Shown piece after piece: positions 55,242-64,000 of a stretch of DNA of 64,000 nucleotides. Position 1 is the stretch's first letter; each line of letters opens with the position of its first letter. The stretch lies in assembly GCF_000017405.1 (NCBI RefSeq), contig NC_009667.1:1598001-1662000 (forward strand). The letters run 5' to 3'. A program made the position numbers and the translations under genes. The notes under the pieces are model-generated. The model was given only the letters and a program-made list of their open reading frames with translations, had not been told where the DNA came from and did no database searches. Source of the stretch: Brucella anthropi ATCC 49188. GTDB lineage: Bacteria > Pseudomonadota > Alphaproteobacteria > Rhizobiales > Rhizobiaceae.

Positions 55242-56062
55242 AACTTGCTGAAGCGCGACAAGGCGATGCCGGATGCGGTTGCAACATTCAGGCTGTCGAA
55301 CGCAGTGGACATGGGAATTCGCGCTGTTTGCAGCTTCTCAAGCAGGCGTGGCGGTAATCCTTCGCCTTCCGTGCCGAGCAAGAGCGCCTGTCGGCCGTGC
55401 TTGGTCGCATCGTAGACACTGAGCGACGATGACGGGCTGAGCGCAAGCAGGTTGAAGTCGGCATCGCCCAGCGCAGCGATGATCTCATCAATGCTTCCAC
55501 CGTGGAAATAGGGAACTTTCAGCGTGGCGCCGACCGATACCCGAATAGCCTTGCGGTAAAGCGGGTCGCAGCACGTATCGTCCATCAGGACGCAGTCGGC
55601 TTCGAAAGCGGCGGCATTGCGGAAGATCGAACCGACATTGTCGTGATTGGAAATGCCGCACAAAACGACGACGAGTGATTTTGCGGGCAGGGTATCCAGC
55701 ATTGCCTGAAGGCTTGGCGGCGTCTTGCGACGGCCTACTGCAAGAATGCCGCGATGGACATGAAATCCCGCGACCGCGTCCATAACAGTTTGTGGAACGG
55801 AATAGACAGGAACCTCTGAGGGCAATTGGCTGAGTTGTTCGCCGAGGCCCGCAAGCCGGTTCTCCAGAACGAGCAGTGATTCTGTCTCAAAACGTGCCGA
55901 AGATGAGAACAGGACGTTCAGAACCACTTTACCTTCAGCGATAAACCGCTGCTGGCGTCCTACAAGATCCTTTTCGCGAATATCGCGATAAGGGGACAAG
56001 CGGATGTCGTTCGGATCGTCGATCTGCTGGACGCAGCCGTGCGAATGAGTGTCTTGGTTCAT
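55235..56062 (-). CDS. SpoU/TrmH-family RNA methyltransferase
   Basis: 275 residues. SpoU motifs appear in order: GISNHDNVGSIFRNAAAFEADCVLMDD, LLLGTEGEGLPPRLLEKL and IPMSTAFDSLNVATASGIALSRF (the trefoil-knot SAM site). It would methylate a 2'-O ribose in tRNA or rRNA. The exact target is not deducible. It overlaps the transporter end by seven bases. Confidence 0.9.
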   Translation of the reverse strand: MNQDTHSHGCVQQIDDPNDIRLSPYRDIREKDLVGRQQRFIAEGKVVLNVLFSSSARFETESLLVLENRLAGLGEQLSQLPSEVPVYSVPQTVMDAVAGFHVHRGILAVGRRKTPPSLQAMLDTLPAKSLVVVLCGISNHDNVGSIFRNAAAFEADCVLMDDTCCDPLYRKAIRVSVGATLKVPYFHGGSIDEIIAALGDADFNLLALSPSSSLSVYDATKHGRQALLLGTEGEGLPPRLLEKLQTARIPMSTAFDSLNVATASGIALSRFSKFQ

Positions 56063-56085
56063 CGCACGGCTGTGACCTCATGTGA

Positions 56086-56433
56086 TTATGCGTGAGCGAC
56101 TGCCGCCAGATTATGTCTGCGCGGTGTTGGACTCATATACAGACTTGAAAGTGTCGACAACATCAACTCGATATGCGGCGAAGAGACCATATAATAGATG
56201 GTCTGCGCGTCGCGACGGGTAGAAACGAGGTCAAGGGCTCGCAATTTTGCCAGGTGCTGAGACAAGGCGGATTGGCTAAGGTCAATCGCCTTGGCAAGCG
56301 CACCTACCGACATTTCATTATGAAGCAACTTACATAAAATTAGTAATCGCTTATTGTTAGCAAGTGCCGACAGGAAGTCGGCAGCCTGATCTACATTTTC
56401 AATTAAATCAAAGAAAGTATTCTCGTTGCTCAT
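56086..56433 (-). CDS. ArsR-family transcriptional regulator
   Basis: 115 residues with the winged-helix core: ALANNKRLLILCKLLHNEMSVGALAKAIDLSQSALSQHLAKLRALDLVSTRRDAQTIYYMVSSPHIE. There is no obvious metal-binding cysteine pattern, so it may respond to another signal like NolR or BigR. An inverted repeat 39 bp upstream of its start (56472-56503) is a candidate operator. Confidence 0.88.
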   Translation of the reverse strand: MSNENTFFDLIENVDQAADFLSALANNKRLLILCKLLHNEMSVGALAKAIDLSQSALSQHLAKLRALDLVSTRRDAQTIYYMVSSPHIELMLSTLSSLYMSPTPRRHNLAAVAHA

Positions 56434-56471
56434 TTGCCGTCATACCCCCGTAAGACTCGACAAAGTTAAAA

Positions 56472-56503
56472 ATATACATGCGAATTTTCATAAGCATGCA
56501 TAT
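56472..56503. promoter_or_regulatory. Candidate ArsR-type operator
   Basis: ATATACATGC and GCATGCATAT (nine of ten positions match as an inverted repeat) flank a 12-bp AT-rich spacer, in the upstream region of the ArsR gene. Typical placement for autoregulation. Confidence 0.55.
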
Positions 56504-56615
56504 TGAAAATAATGCCATATGCAGAATTTGAAAAGCCCTTGCTTATATTCAATCCAGTATAAAGACGTGCAATTTCGTCCCAAAAAAAATGCGGTTTTGT
56601 TTCAGGGGACTTTAT

Positions 56616-57353
56616 TTACTGTTTGGTCAGTGCTGTAACAGCTTCCCTTACGGAAGGTGGATTCGAAGGAAAAACGTAACGCAGAACAAGGTCGCCATTG
56701 GCGATGTCGACGCCATCCGGATCCAATCCTATCGCCTTCTGCTGATCTTTGACGGTTCCCGCTTTTAAAAGCTGTTGAGCAATTTGCGCAATTTTTGGTG
56801 CGTGATACTCGTTCATGCTGTCGAGCGCATTTTGCTCGCTTTCGGCAAAGTCCGCGCTGATCGACGCAGCGCAGAGCAAGTCGTCCTGTGTCAGGTTGAA
56901 TGCCTTGCCAAAGCCACCATTCAAGCTGGCGCTTTCCAGTTCAAGCCGGAAAAAGACAAAGTCTCCAAGATCCACATAAAGCGAACCCTTCGGATTGTGA
57001 TTGAGATAACGTCGCCGAATGCGGGGGTAGTCAGCGGCTGTTCTCTCAACTTTCCGGGCCTGACAATGAAGCGTGACGCGCGCATGGGCGAGGGGGTCTC
57101 CCTTGCCAACCTCGCCGAGCAGAAGCGAGCAGGCCGGGTTTGCCAGCAGCCCCGGTGTGTGTGCCGCCAATCCGGAAACCAGAATGAGAGGCGTTCCGTC
57201 CATATCCGTCGCTACGGAGACACGACTTGCCAGTGGCCTGCCGGTCGCAGCGTCGGAAACGGCGATGGCACCGTAGCGCGATGCCCGCAACAGGGTTTTG
57301 GCAAGCTGAATGGCTTCAGGCGTGGTCGGGCGAATTGGATTGGTTTCAGGCAT
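56616..57353 (-). CDS. HugZ-like haem utilisation / pyridoxamine-oxidase-fold protein
   Basis: 245 residues from ATG 57353. The PNPOx-like split barrel appears as LASRVSVATDMDGTPLILVSGLAAHTPGLLANPACSLLLGEVGKGDPLAHARVTLHCQARKV, and a C-terminal HugZ-type segment as NEYHAPKIAQIAQQLLKAG, then IGLDPDGVDIANGDLVLRYVFPSN. HugZ binds haem in the cytoplasm and helps in iron supply. A role in flavin binding is possible instead. Confidence 0.82.
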   Translation of the reverse strand: MPETNPIRPTTPEAIQLAKTLLRASRYGAIAVSDAATGRPLASRVSVATDMDGTPLILVSGLAAHTPGLLANPACSLLLGEVGKGDPLAHARVTLHCQARKVERTAADYPRIRRRYLNHNPKGSLYVDLGDFVFFRLELESASLNGGFGKAFNLTQDDLLCAASISADFAESEQNALDSMNEYHAPKIAQIAQQLLKAGTVKDQQKAIGLDPDGVDIANGDLVLRYVFPSNPPSVREAVTALTKQ

Positions 57354-57756
57354 GGCTGTCAGACTCAAATATGACTAATATTATCCACTTAATACTGTGC
57401 CTTATTCGATAGAGCCAGCGAATTCGGTGGAGTACTTATGCCGGACATTCAAAACTGCAAGCAATTTCCGATTGATCGGCCGCATTGACGTCGCGCCTGA
57501 GTCGGTGATGCATAAGTTGCATTATCCCATGCAAAATGCGTGCGAATAATATTATAAATCAAGGGGCTTTAGCGCAATATTTCGAAATTTCGTCGATTGA
57601 TGGAATAAAAATCTAACCATTGGGGCCAAAACCCGTTGAGAATGTGAACTGGTTCTACAGATTGCGCTTGCAAAGTGACAGTCCACGCGTTTCGATAAGC
57701 GCAAGCTGCGGGCAATGGGGTGCGCGCGGCATGCTTTTCCGTGGAGGCGGACAATA
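57354..57756. other. AT-rich intergenic region before dppA
   Basis: About 403 bp between the HugZ-like gene and the dpp operon. It is AT-rich with TAATATTATAAATC near 57546-57560, which could be a -10 region, but no clear -35 was found. A short GTGGAGGC ribosome binding site precedes dppA. Nothing else is recognised. Confidence 0.4.
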
Positions 57757-59352
57757 ATGAAATTCTACCAAAAACTCCTGGCAGCAACCGCGCTGGTGGC
57801 TCTGATGAGCGGTGCTGCATCGGCAAAGACCTTTGTATATTGCTCGCCGGCTTCGCCTGAAGGCTTCGATCCGGCTGCCTATACCGGCGGCGATACGTTC
57901 GATGCCTCGGCACATCCGGTCTACAACCGCCTTGCCGAATTCGAAAACGGAACGACGAAAGTCGTGCCGGGTCTCGCAGAAAGCTGGGATGTTTCCGCCG
58001 ATGGTCTGGAATACACCTTCCATCTGCGCAAGGGCGTCAAGTTCCATTCGAACGACTATTTCACGCCGACCCGTGATTTCAACGCTGACGACGTGATCTT
58101 CTCGTTTGATCGCATGCGCAACAAGGACAATCCTTGGCACCAGTACACCGCTGGCATCACCTACGAATATTTCGACAGCATGGAAATGGGTGCGCTGATC
58201 AAGGAAATCACCAAGGTTGACGATTATACCGTCAAGTTTGTGCTGAACCGTCCAGAAGCGCCGTTCCTCGCAAATATCTCGATGCCTTTCGCTTCGATCA
58301 TTTCGAAGGAATACACGGACAAGCTTGCCGCCGACGGCAAGAAGGACGATCTCAATCAGGTTCCGGTCGGTACTGGTCCTTTCCAGTTCGTCGCCTACCA
58401 GAAGGACGCCGTCGTCCGCTTCAAGGCCAACGAAAACTATTGGGGTGGCAAGCCGAAGATCGACGATCTCGTCTTCGCAATCACGACCGATCCTGCTGTC
58501 CGCGCGCAGAAGCTCAAGGCTGGCGAATGCCACCTGATGTCCTATCCTGCTCCGGCAGACATCAAGGGCCTTCAGGCCGATTCCAACCTCAAGGTTGACG
58601 AACAGGCTGGCCTCAATGTTGCTTACTTCGCGTACAACACGCTGAAGGCACCTTATGACAAGCCGGAAGTGCGCAAGGCGTTGAACCAGGCTATCAACAA
58701 GCAGGCCATCGTCGATGCCGTGTTCCAGGGGCAGGGCCAGGTTGCCAAGAACCCGATCCCGCCGACAATGTGGGGCTATAACGACAAGGTCGAGGACGAC
58801 AAGTACGATCCGGAAGCTGCCAAGAAGGCTCTCGAAGCCGCTGGCGTCAAGGATCTGAAGATGAAGCTGTGGGCCATGCCTGTCAGCCGTCCGTACATGC
58901 CGAACGCACGTCGTACTGCTGAACTCATGCAGTCCGATCTGGCCAAGGTTGGCGTCAGTGCCGAGATCGTTTCGATGGAATGGGGCGAATACCTCAAGAA
59001 GTCGTCCGACAAGGACCGTGACGGTTCCGTCATCCTCGGCTGGACCGGTGACAACGGCGATCCGGACAACTTCCTGGGCACGCTTCTCGGCTGCGCCGGT
59101 GTTGGCAACAACAACCGCGCCCAGTGGTGCTACAAGCCGTTCGAAGACCTGATCCAGAAGGCCAAGGTTTCGACTAGCCAGGAAGAGCGTACGAAGCTTT
59201 ACGAAGAAGCGCAGGTAATCTTTAAGGAGCAGGCTCCTTGGAATACGCTTGCTCACTCGACGGTCTTCGTGCCGATGTCGGCCAAGGTTACGGGCTTCAA
59301 ACAGAGCCCGCTCGGCGATTATCGCTTCGAAGACGTTGATATTTCCGAGTAA
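57757..59352 (+). CDS. dppA: Dipeptide/haem ABC transporter substrate-binding protein
   Basis: 531 residues, family SBP_bac_5. A signal peptide ([16 protein letters not shown]) precedes [88 protein letters not shown] and [19 protein letters not shown] are typical of DppA. It feeds the DppBC channel in the following genes. Brucella DppA is also associated with dipeptide and haem supply in E. coli-type systems. Substrate inferred from family. Confidence 0.93.
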   Translation: MKFYQKLLAATALVALMSGAASAKTFVYCSPASPEGFDPAAYTGGDTFDASAHPVYNRLAEFENGTTKVVPGLAESWDVSADGLEYTFHLRKGVKFHSNDYFTPTRDFNADDVIFSFDRMRNKDNPWHQYTAGITYEYFDSMEMGALIKEITKVDDYTVKFVLNRPEAPFLANISMPFASIISKEYTDKLAADGKKDDLNQVPVGTGPFQFVAYQKDAVVRFKANENYWGGKPKIDDLVFAITTDPAVRAQKLKAGECHLMSYPAPADIKGLQADSNLKVDEQAGLNVAYFAYNTLKAPYDKPEVRKALNQAINKQAIVDAVFQGQGQVAKNPIPPTMWGYNDKVEDDKYDPEAAKKALEAAGVKDLKMKLWAMPVSRPYMPNARRTAELMQSDLAKVGVSAEIVSMEWGEYLKKSSDKDRDGSVILGWTGDNGDPDNFLGTLLGCAGVGNNNRAQWCYKPFEDLIQKAKVSTSQEERTKLYEEAQVIFKEQAPWNTLAHSTVFVPMSAKVTGFKQSPLGDYRFEDVDISE

Positions 59353-59371
59353 AATCTGACAACACAAGCGG

Positions 59372-59400
59372 CCGGGTGTAGGGTGATCCCCTGCACCCGG
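59372..59400 (+). terminator. Attenuating hairpin between dppA and dppB
   Basis: CCGGGTGTAGGG and CCCTGCACCCGG form a 12-bp stem with one G-T wobble around a five-base loop, followed by TCGGAGTTTTTG, which also supplies the dppB ribosome binding site. Such hairpins reduce permease relative to binding-protein mRNA. Confidence 0.7.
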
Positions 59401-59413
59401 TCGGAGTTTTTGT

Positions 59414-60421
59414 ATGTTCCGCTTCATATTCAACAAGCTCGTCTATCTGGTTCCGACCTTCATAGGCATCACAATCGTGGCTTTCGCCTTCGTCCGGGTT
59501 CTTCCTGGCGATCCTGTGCTACTGATGGCCGGCGAACGCGGCGTAAGCCCTGAGCGCCACGCCGAACTGATGGCGCAACTTGGGTTCGATCGCCCGATCT
59601 GGCAGCAATATCTGGATTATGTCTGGAACCTGCTGCACGGCGATTTCGGTCAGTCTCTGGTGACCAAGAAGCCTGTTCTCGTCGAATTTTTCGCGCTGTT
59701 TCCTGCAACTGTCGAGTTGTCCATCTGCGCGATCATTGTGGCTATTCTCCTTGGCATTCCTGCCGGCGTCATCGCTGCTGTCAAGCGCGGCTCGTGGTTC
59801 GATCAGGGCCTGATGGGCATTTCGCTGGTCGGTTATTCGATGCCGATTTTCTGGTGGGCGCTGCTGCTCATCATTTTCTTCTCGGGCGTGCTGCAGTGGA
59901 CACCGGTTTCCGGTCGTATCTCGCTGCTCTATTTCTTCCCGCCTGTGACCGGTTTCATGCTGATCGACAGTCTGCTGTCGGATCAGAAGGGCGCTTTCGC
60001 CTCGGCGGTCTCGCATCTCATCCTGCCGACCATCGTGCTTGCGACCATTCCGCTCGCCGTTATCGCGCGTCAAACCCGCTCCGCCATGCTGGAAGTTTTA
60101 GGCGAGGACTATGTGCGCACCGCTCGCGCCAAGGGCCTGCCGGTTCGTCGCGTTGTCGGACTGCACGCACTTCGCAACGCGATGATCCCTGTTATCACGA
60201 CCATCGGCCTGCAGGTCGGCGTTCTGATGGCTGGTGCGATCCTGACCGAAACGATCTTCTCATGGCCCGGTATCGGCAAATGGATGCTCGATTCCATTTT
60301 CCGTCGCGATTATCCGGTCGTGCAAAGCGGACTGCTGCTGATTGCATTCATCATCATGCTGGTGAATCTGGTCGTGGATCTGCTGTACGGCCTTATCAAT
60401 CCGCGTATCCGGCACAAGTGA
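59414..60421 (+). CDS. dppB: Dipeptide ABC transporter permease DppB
   Basis: 335 residues, six transmembrane helices. RFIFNKLVYLVPTFIGITIVAFAFVRVLPGDPVLLMAGERG at the start and the EAA loop EDYVRTARAKGLPVRRVVGLHALRNAMIPVITTIGLQVGVLMAGAILTETIFSWPGIGKW are diagnostic. It pairs with DppC to form the channel. Confidence 0.95.
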   Translation: MFRFIFNKLVYLVPTFIGITIVAFAFVRVLPGDPVLLMAGERGVSPERHAELMAQLGFDRPIWQQYLDYVWNLLHGDFGQSLVTKKPVLVEFFALFPATVELSICAIIVAILLGIPAGVIAAVKRGSWFDQGLMGISLVGYSMPIFWWALLLIIFFSGVLQWTPVSGRISLLYFFPPVTGFMLIDSLLSDQKGAFASAVSHLILPTIVLATIPLAVIARQTRSAMLEVLGEDYVRTARAKGLPVRRVVGLHALRNAMIPVITTIGLQVGVLMAGAILTETIFSWPGIGKWMLDSIFRRDYPVVQSGLLLIAFIIMLVNLVVDLLYGLINPRIRHK

Positions 60422-60428
60422 GGGTATC

Positions 60429-61337
60429 ATGACACACTCAGCTATTCAGCCGGAAGCCGCGAACGACATTGGCAAGATGCGTGCGCTGAAGGACTTCTGG
60501 TTTTATTTCAGCGTCAACCGTGGCGCTGTGATCGGTCTTTTCGTATTCCTCGCGATTATTCTGGTGGCGATCTTCGCTCCATTGATTGCGCCGCACGATC
60601 CTACGGAACAGTTCCGTCAATTCGTGAAGGTTCCACCCTTCTGGGAAGATGGCGGTTCGACCCAGTTCCTTCTGGGAACGGATGCTGTCGGGCGTGATAT
60701 TCTGTCCCGCCTGATCTATGGCGCGCAATATTCGCTGCTCGTGGGCTTTGTCATCGTCATTATTTCGATGTGCCTCGGCATCACCATCGGCCTCATCACC
60801 GGCTATTTCGGTGGCGGCGTCGATACGGTGTTCATGCGCATCATGGACGTTATCCTGGCATTCCCGTCGCTCCTGCTGGCTCTGGTTCTGGTGGCGATCC
60901 TCGGGCCGGGTCTGATCAATGCCGTTCTGGCGATCACGCTGGTTCTGCTGCCGCACTTCTCGCGTCTCACCCGCGCCGCCGTCATGGCGGAAAAGGAACG
61001 CGAATATGTGACCGCGGCCAAGCTTGCCGGTGCAAGCAAGCTGCGCCTGATGTTCAAGACCATTCTGCCGAACTGCCTTGCTCCGCTTGTGGTGCAGGCA
61101 ACGATGTCGTTTTCCAACGCCATCCTCGACGTTGCGGCTCTGGGCTTTCTTGGCATGGGCGCGCAACCGCCAACGCCAGAATGGGGCACGATGCTTGCCG
61201 AAGCGCGTGAGTTCATCCTGAGTGCCTGGTGGATCGTTACTTTCCCCGGCCTTGCTATCCTGATTACTGTTCTCGCCATCAACCTGATTGGCGACGGTCT
61301 GCGCGATGCGCTTGACCCGAAACTGAAGAGGAGCTGA
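60429..61337 (+). CDS. dppC: Dipeptide ABC transporter permease DppC
   Basis: 302 residues. VIGLFVFLAIILVAIFAPLIAPHDPTEQFRQF, GTDAVGRDILSRLIYGAQYSLLVG and the EAA loop EREYVTAAKLAGASKLRLMFKTILPNCLAPLVVQATMSFSNAILDVAALGFLGMGAQPPTPEWGTML identify DppC/OppC. Seven bases after dppB. Confidence 0.95.
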   Translation: MTHSAIQPEAANDIGKMRALKDFWFYFSVNRGAVIGLFVFLAIILVAIFAPLIAPHDPTEQFRQFVKVPPFWEDGGSTQFLLGTDAVGRDILSRLIYGAQYSLLVGFVIVIISMCLGITIGLITGYFGGGVDTVFMRIMDVILAFPSLLLALVLVAILGPGLINAVLAITLVLLPHFSRLTRAAVMAEKEREYVTAAKLAGASKLRLMFKTILPNCLAPLVVQATMSFSNAILDVAALGFLGMGAQPPTPEWGTMLAEAREFILSAWWIVTFPGLAILITVLAINLIGDGLRDALDPKLKRS

Positions 61338-61340
61338 TCG

Positions 61341-62189
61341 ATGGCTCTGCTTGAAATCAAGAACCTCACGGTTTCTTTCGACACCTCGACCGGCCCGTTC
61401 CGGGCGGTCGACGGGATCGACATAAGGGTCGACAAGGGCGAAGTGCTTGCGATTGTCGGCGAGTCCGGTTCAGGCAAGTCGGTCGGCATGCTTGCCGTCA
61501 TGGGGCTTCTGCCCAAGACGGCAACTGTTACCGCAGACACCATGACCTTCGATGGCAAGGACTTGCAGGCAATGTCCGACAAGGAGCGCCGCAAGATCAT
61601 CGGTCGTGATATTTCGATGATTTTCCAGGAACCTGTTGCCAGCCTCAACCCCTGCTTCACGGTCGGGTATCAGCTTGAGGAAGTGCTGAAGCAGCATATG
61701 GGCATGAACGGCTCGGCGAGCCGTGCCCGCGCCATTGAGCTCCTGGAACTGGTCGGCATTCGCGATGCAGCGGAGCGTTTGAAGAGCTTCCCGCACCAGA
61801 TGTCGGGCGGTCAGTGCCAGCGCGTCATGATCGCTATCGCGATTGCCTGCAACCCGAAGCTCCTCATCGCCGACGAGCCGACGACTGCTCTCGACGTGAC
61901 GATCCAGAAGCAGATTCTCGATCTGCTGATGCGGCTTCAGGTGGAACACGGCATGGGGCTCATCATGATTACCCATGACATGGGTGTCGTTGCAGAAACT
62001 GCCGACCGGGTAATTGTGCAGTACAAGGGCCACAAGATGGAGGATGCCGACGTGCTGTCGCTGTTCTCTGCGCCCAAGCATCCTTACACCCGTGCACTGC
62101 TTTCGGCCCTGCCGGAAAATGCGACCGGCGACCGCCTTCCAACGGTGTCCGATTTCGTCTTTGAAAATAATGGTGCGGGAGAAGCGTGA
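61341..62189 (+). CDS. dppD: Dipeptide ABC transporter ATPase DppD
   Basis: 282 residues. Walker [11 protein letters not shown] (about 40-49), signature [36 protein letters not shown] with Walker B, and C-terminal [12 protein letters not shown] typical of Dpp/Opp ATPases. Signature has QCQR rather than QQQR. It hydrolyses ATP with DppF. Confidence 0.95.
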   Translation: MALLEIKNLTVSFDTSTGPFRAVDGIDIRVDKGEVLAIVGESGSGKSVGMLAVMGLLPKTATVTADTMTFDGKDLQAMSDKERRKIIGRDISMIFQEPVASLNPCFTVGYQLEEVLKQHMGMNGSASRARAIELLELVGIRDAAERLKSFPHQMSGGQCQRVMIAIAIACNPKLLIADEPTTALDVTIQKQILDLLMRLQVEHGMGLIMITHDMGVVAETADRVIVQYKGHKMEDADVLSLFSAPKHPYTRALLSALPENATGDRLPTVSDFVFENNGAGEA

Positions 62190-63037
62190 TGAGCGAGATT
62201 GTTCTCGAGGCGCGCGATATCAAGCGCGATTATCATGTTGGCGGCGGTCTGTTTGGCAAACCGAAAGTGGTTCATGCCGTCAAGGGCGTGAGCTTCAAGG
62301 TCGAAAAAGGCAAGACGCTGGCGATTGTCGGTGAATCGGGCTGCGGCAAGTCCACGTTGGCTCGTATTCTCACCATGATCGATCCGCAGACCTCCGGCGA
62401 ATTGAAGATCGGCGGCAAGGATGTGAACATCGCTCGCGATGGCCTGACGCCCGAAATGCGCCAGAAGGTGCAGATCGTTTTCCAGAACCCGTATGGCTCG
62501 CTCAATCCGCGCCAGAAGATCGGTGACGTTCTGGCCGAGCCTCTGCTGCTGAATACGAACATGTCAGCCGAGGAGCGTCGCGCGAAGGCTATGCAGATGT
62601 TGTTGAAGGTCGGCCTCGGTCGCGAACACTTCAACCGCTATCCGCATATGTTCTCCGGCGGCCAGCGCCAGCGTATCGCCATTGCGCGTGCGCTGATGCT
62701 CAACCCGAAGCTGCTCATTCTCGACGAGCCGGTTTCCGCGCTCGATCTGTCCGTGCAGGCACAGGTTCTGAACCTGCTGTCTGATCTGCAGGAAGAGTTC
62801 GGTCTCACCTATGTTTTCATCAGTCATGACCTTTCGGTCGTGCGCTACATCGCCGATGAGGTGATGGTGATGTATTTCGGTGAGGTGGTTGAATACGGCT
62901 TGCGTGACGACGTTTTCAACAATCCGCAGCATGACTATACGAAGAAGCTCTTTGCTGCGACGCCGCGTGCGGATGTCGATGCCATCAAGGCTCGCGTTGA
63001 AGCACGCGCTGCTGCCAGACAGGCAGCGCATAGCTGA
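62186..63037 (+). CDS. dppF: Dipeptide ABC transporter ATPase DppF
   Basis: 283 residues. Walker A GESGCGKSTLARIL (about 49-62), FQNPYGSLNPRQKIGDVLAEPL, FSGGQRQRIAIARALMLNPKLLILDEPVSALDLSVQAQ. Start overlaps dppD stop. The GESGCGKST form is typical of DppF. Confidence 0.95.
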   Translation: MMSEIVLEARDIKRDYHVGGGLFGKPKVVHAVKGVSFKVEKGKTLAIVGESGCGKSTLARILTMIDPQTSGELKIGGKDVNIARDGLTPEMRQKVQIVFQNPYGSLNPRQKIGDVLAEPLLLNTNMSAEERRAKAMQMLLKVGLGREHFNRYPHMFSGGQRQRIAIARALMLNPKLLILDEPVSALDLSVQAQVLNLLSDLQEEFGLTYVFISHDLSVVRYIADEVMVMYFGEVVEYGLRDDVFNNPQHDYTKKLFAATPRADVDAIKARVEARAAARQAAHS

Positions 63038-63063
63038 TCTACATCTATATGCAGTCTGAAATG

Positions 63064-63098
63064 AAAAAAACCGCACATGAAAATGTGCGGTTTTTTGT
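63064..63098 (+). terminator. Rho-independent terminator of the dpp operon
   Basis: AAAACCGCACAT-GAAA-ATGTGCGGTTTTTT with a long T-run. Twenty-six bases past the dppF stop, before the convergent ABC ATPase gene. Confidence 0.9.
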
Positions 63099-63146
63099 TT
63101 TGAGCATCTCCAGCAAAAGCGCGAACGAATATAAGCGCATTCCGCT

Positions 63147-64000
63147 CTAGCTGGACGTTCCGCGTTGCTGATGCCAGGCGAGGGCGCGCACGATGTCATC
63201 TGCTGCAATCTTGCCGACGATGGCGCCGTTTTCGATGATGCCAACATCGCCGCTGCTGTCTGCCACCGCATTCATCAACTCGCGCACCAGCGTTTCGCGC
63301 CGGGCAGTGGCCGCAAAAGGACGTGGCGCTGCTTGGCGATCGAAGGGCACCATGATGTCGCCTGCCCGAAGCACGCCGAGCGGGTTCATATGGGCAACGA
63401 AGTCAGCGACATAGTCGTCGGCAGGCTGCAGGAGAATCTCCTGCGGCGTGCCGCACTGAACGATACGCCCGCCTTCCATGATGGCGATGCGATTGCCGAT
63501 CTTCATGGCTTCATCGAGATCGTGGCTGACGAAAACGATGGTCTTTTTCAATCGTGACTGGAAGGCCAGCAACTCGTCTTGCAGGCGCGTGCGGATCAGC
63601 GGATCGAGGGCCGAGAATGGCTCATCCATCAGCAGAATCGGTGCGCCGGTTGCAAAAGCGCGGGCAAGCCCGACGCGTTGCTGCATGCCGCCGGAAAGTT
63701 CTCCAACCTTGCGCTTGGCCCAGTCCTGCAGACCGACAAGTTCAAGCTGGTCGCGCGCTTTGGCAAGGCGGTCTTCCTTGCCCATACCGGAAATTTCCAG
63801 GCCGAAAGCGACGTTTTCTTCAACCGTACGCCAGGGCAGCAGGCCGAACTGCTGGAACACCATGGAGACGAGTTCGGTGCGCAGATGGCGCAGGGTTCCG
63901 CGGTCGGCCTTGCCGACATCTATGGCGCGCTCGCCTTCCCGTACGAGAACGCGCCCGCGCGAAATCGGATTGAGCCGGTTGATTGCGCGAAGAAGGGTGG
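63147..64000 (-). CDS. Glycine betaine/choline-type ABC transporter ATPase (truncated by the right edge)
   Basis: The reading frame is open to the window end. In view are a sequence like TLLRAINRLNPISRG after the Walker A site, which itself lies off the edge, VFQQFGLLPWRTVEENVAFGLEI, the signature GELSGGMQQRVGLARAFATGAPILLMDEPFSALDPLIRTRLQDEL with Walker B, and a C-terminal CBS-like tail (VGIIENGAIVGKIAADDIVRAL). This is the ProV/ChoV/OpuAA pattern: import of betaine or choline as osmoprotectant. Genes for the permease should follow beyond the edge. Confidence 0.9.
   Translation of the reverse strand, partial: TLLRAINRLNPISRGRVLVREGERAIDVGKADRGTLRHLRTELVSMVFQQFGLLPWRTVEENVAFGLEISGMGKEDRLAKARDQLELVGLQDWAKRKVGELSGGMQQRVGLARAFATGAPILLMDEPFSALDPLIRTRLQDELLAFQSRLKKTIVFVSHDLDEAMKIGNRIAIMEGGRIVQCGTPQEILLQPADDYVADFVAHMNPLGVLRAGDIMVPFDRQAAPRPFAATARRETLVRELMNAVADSSGDVGIIENGAIVGKIAADDIVRALAWHQQRGTSS

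Noticed and set aside
57655..59436. 593-residue minus-strand frame opposite dppA
   Set aside because: DppA is certain by its signal peptide and family motifs. The opposite frame is a shadow.

Overview
The window is an alphaproteobacterial chromosome segment, most likely Brucella (including the former Ochrobactrum). It carries most of a prophage (1 to about 42,250) joined to ordinary chromosome (42,250 to 64,000) at an elongator tRNA-Met gene. The taxonomic clues are the chromosomal cluster ctrA / response regulator / chpT / eipA / sciP, an abundance of Rhizobiales families (DUF982, DUF1134, DUF1153), RIME-like intergenic repeats, and a dpp operon next to a betaine/choline-type ABC ATPase. The assignment rests on gene content only. 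No database search was run.

Prophage layout. (a) 1-8234, mostly minus strand: lambda-like packaging and head genes (portal N-terminus, gpW, GpA-type large terminase, Nu1-type small terminase), a SAM methyltransferase, a ParB/Srx-domain protein followed by a C5 cytosine methyltransferase, an Acb2/Tad1-like small protein, an initiator-like tRNA, an HTH protein and a minor-tail-Z-like protein. A 535-bp non-coding stretch (6080-6614) holds a G-quadruplex motif and clustered CTATAG repeats. (b) 8696-16357, plus strand: a string of small genes with nucleotide-pool enzymes (DUF550/MazZ-like, 5'(3')-deoxyribonucleotidase, dCTP-deaminase-like); most of it ends in a clear terminator at 16008. (c) 16364-25519, minus strand: DUF982, a YedK/HMCES-type protein, a BrnT/BrnA toxin-antitoxin pair, primase-helicase, SSB, RuvC-like resolvase, small membrane and HTH proteins, and a Cro-position regulator. 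(d) 25654, plus strand: S24-type repressor. (e) 26654-40692, plus strand: DUF932 protein, AAA+ ATPase, a signal-peptide TAXI-type solute-binding protein, RecE-like nuclease, DnaQ-like exonuclease, a possible annealing protein, J-domain protein, lipoprotein, HNH and SLOG proteins. (f) 40667-42289: large serine recombinase whose reading frame ends inside tRNA-Met. Structural genes beyond the portal and the other attachment site lie left of the window.

An 8-bp motif, TTTCCAAC/GTTGGAAA, recurs in the intergenic regions that separate prophage transcription units, four times within 70 bp before the right operon. It is the best candidate for the phage's own operator. Many genes inside the operons are separated by strong GC-rich hairpins directly after stop codons.

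Chromosome. Gfo/Idh oxidoreductase plus DegT-type aminotransferase (a GnnA/GnnB or WlbA/WbpE-like amino-sugar pair), VOC protein, AbrB-type permease, FliJ-like protein, the CtrA-ChpT-SciP cell-cycle genes with the CtrA-linked envelope gene eipA, a coiled-coil membrane protein, a GNAT acetyltransferase, mnmA, an EamA transporter, a SpoU rRNA/tRNA methyltransferase, an ArsR regulator, a HugZ-like haem protein, a dppABCDF-type peptide ABC operon and a truncated betaine/choline ABC ATPase at the right edge.
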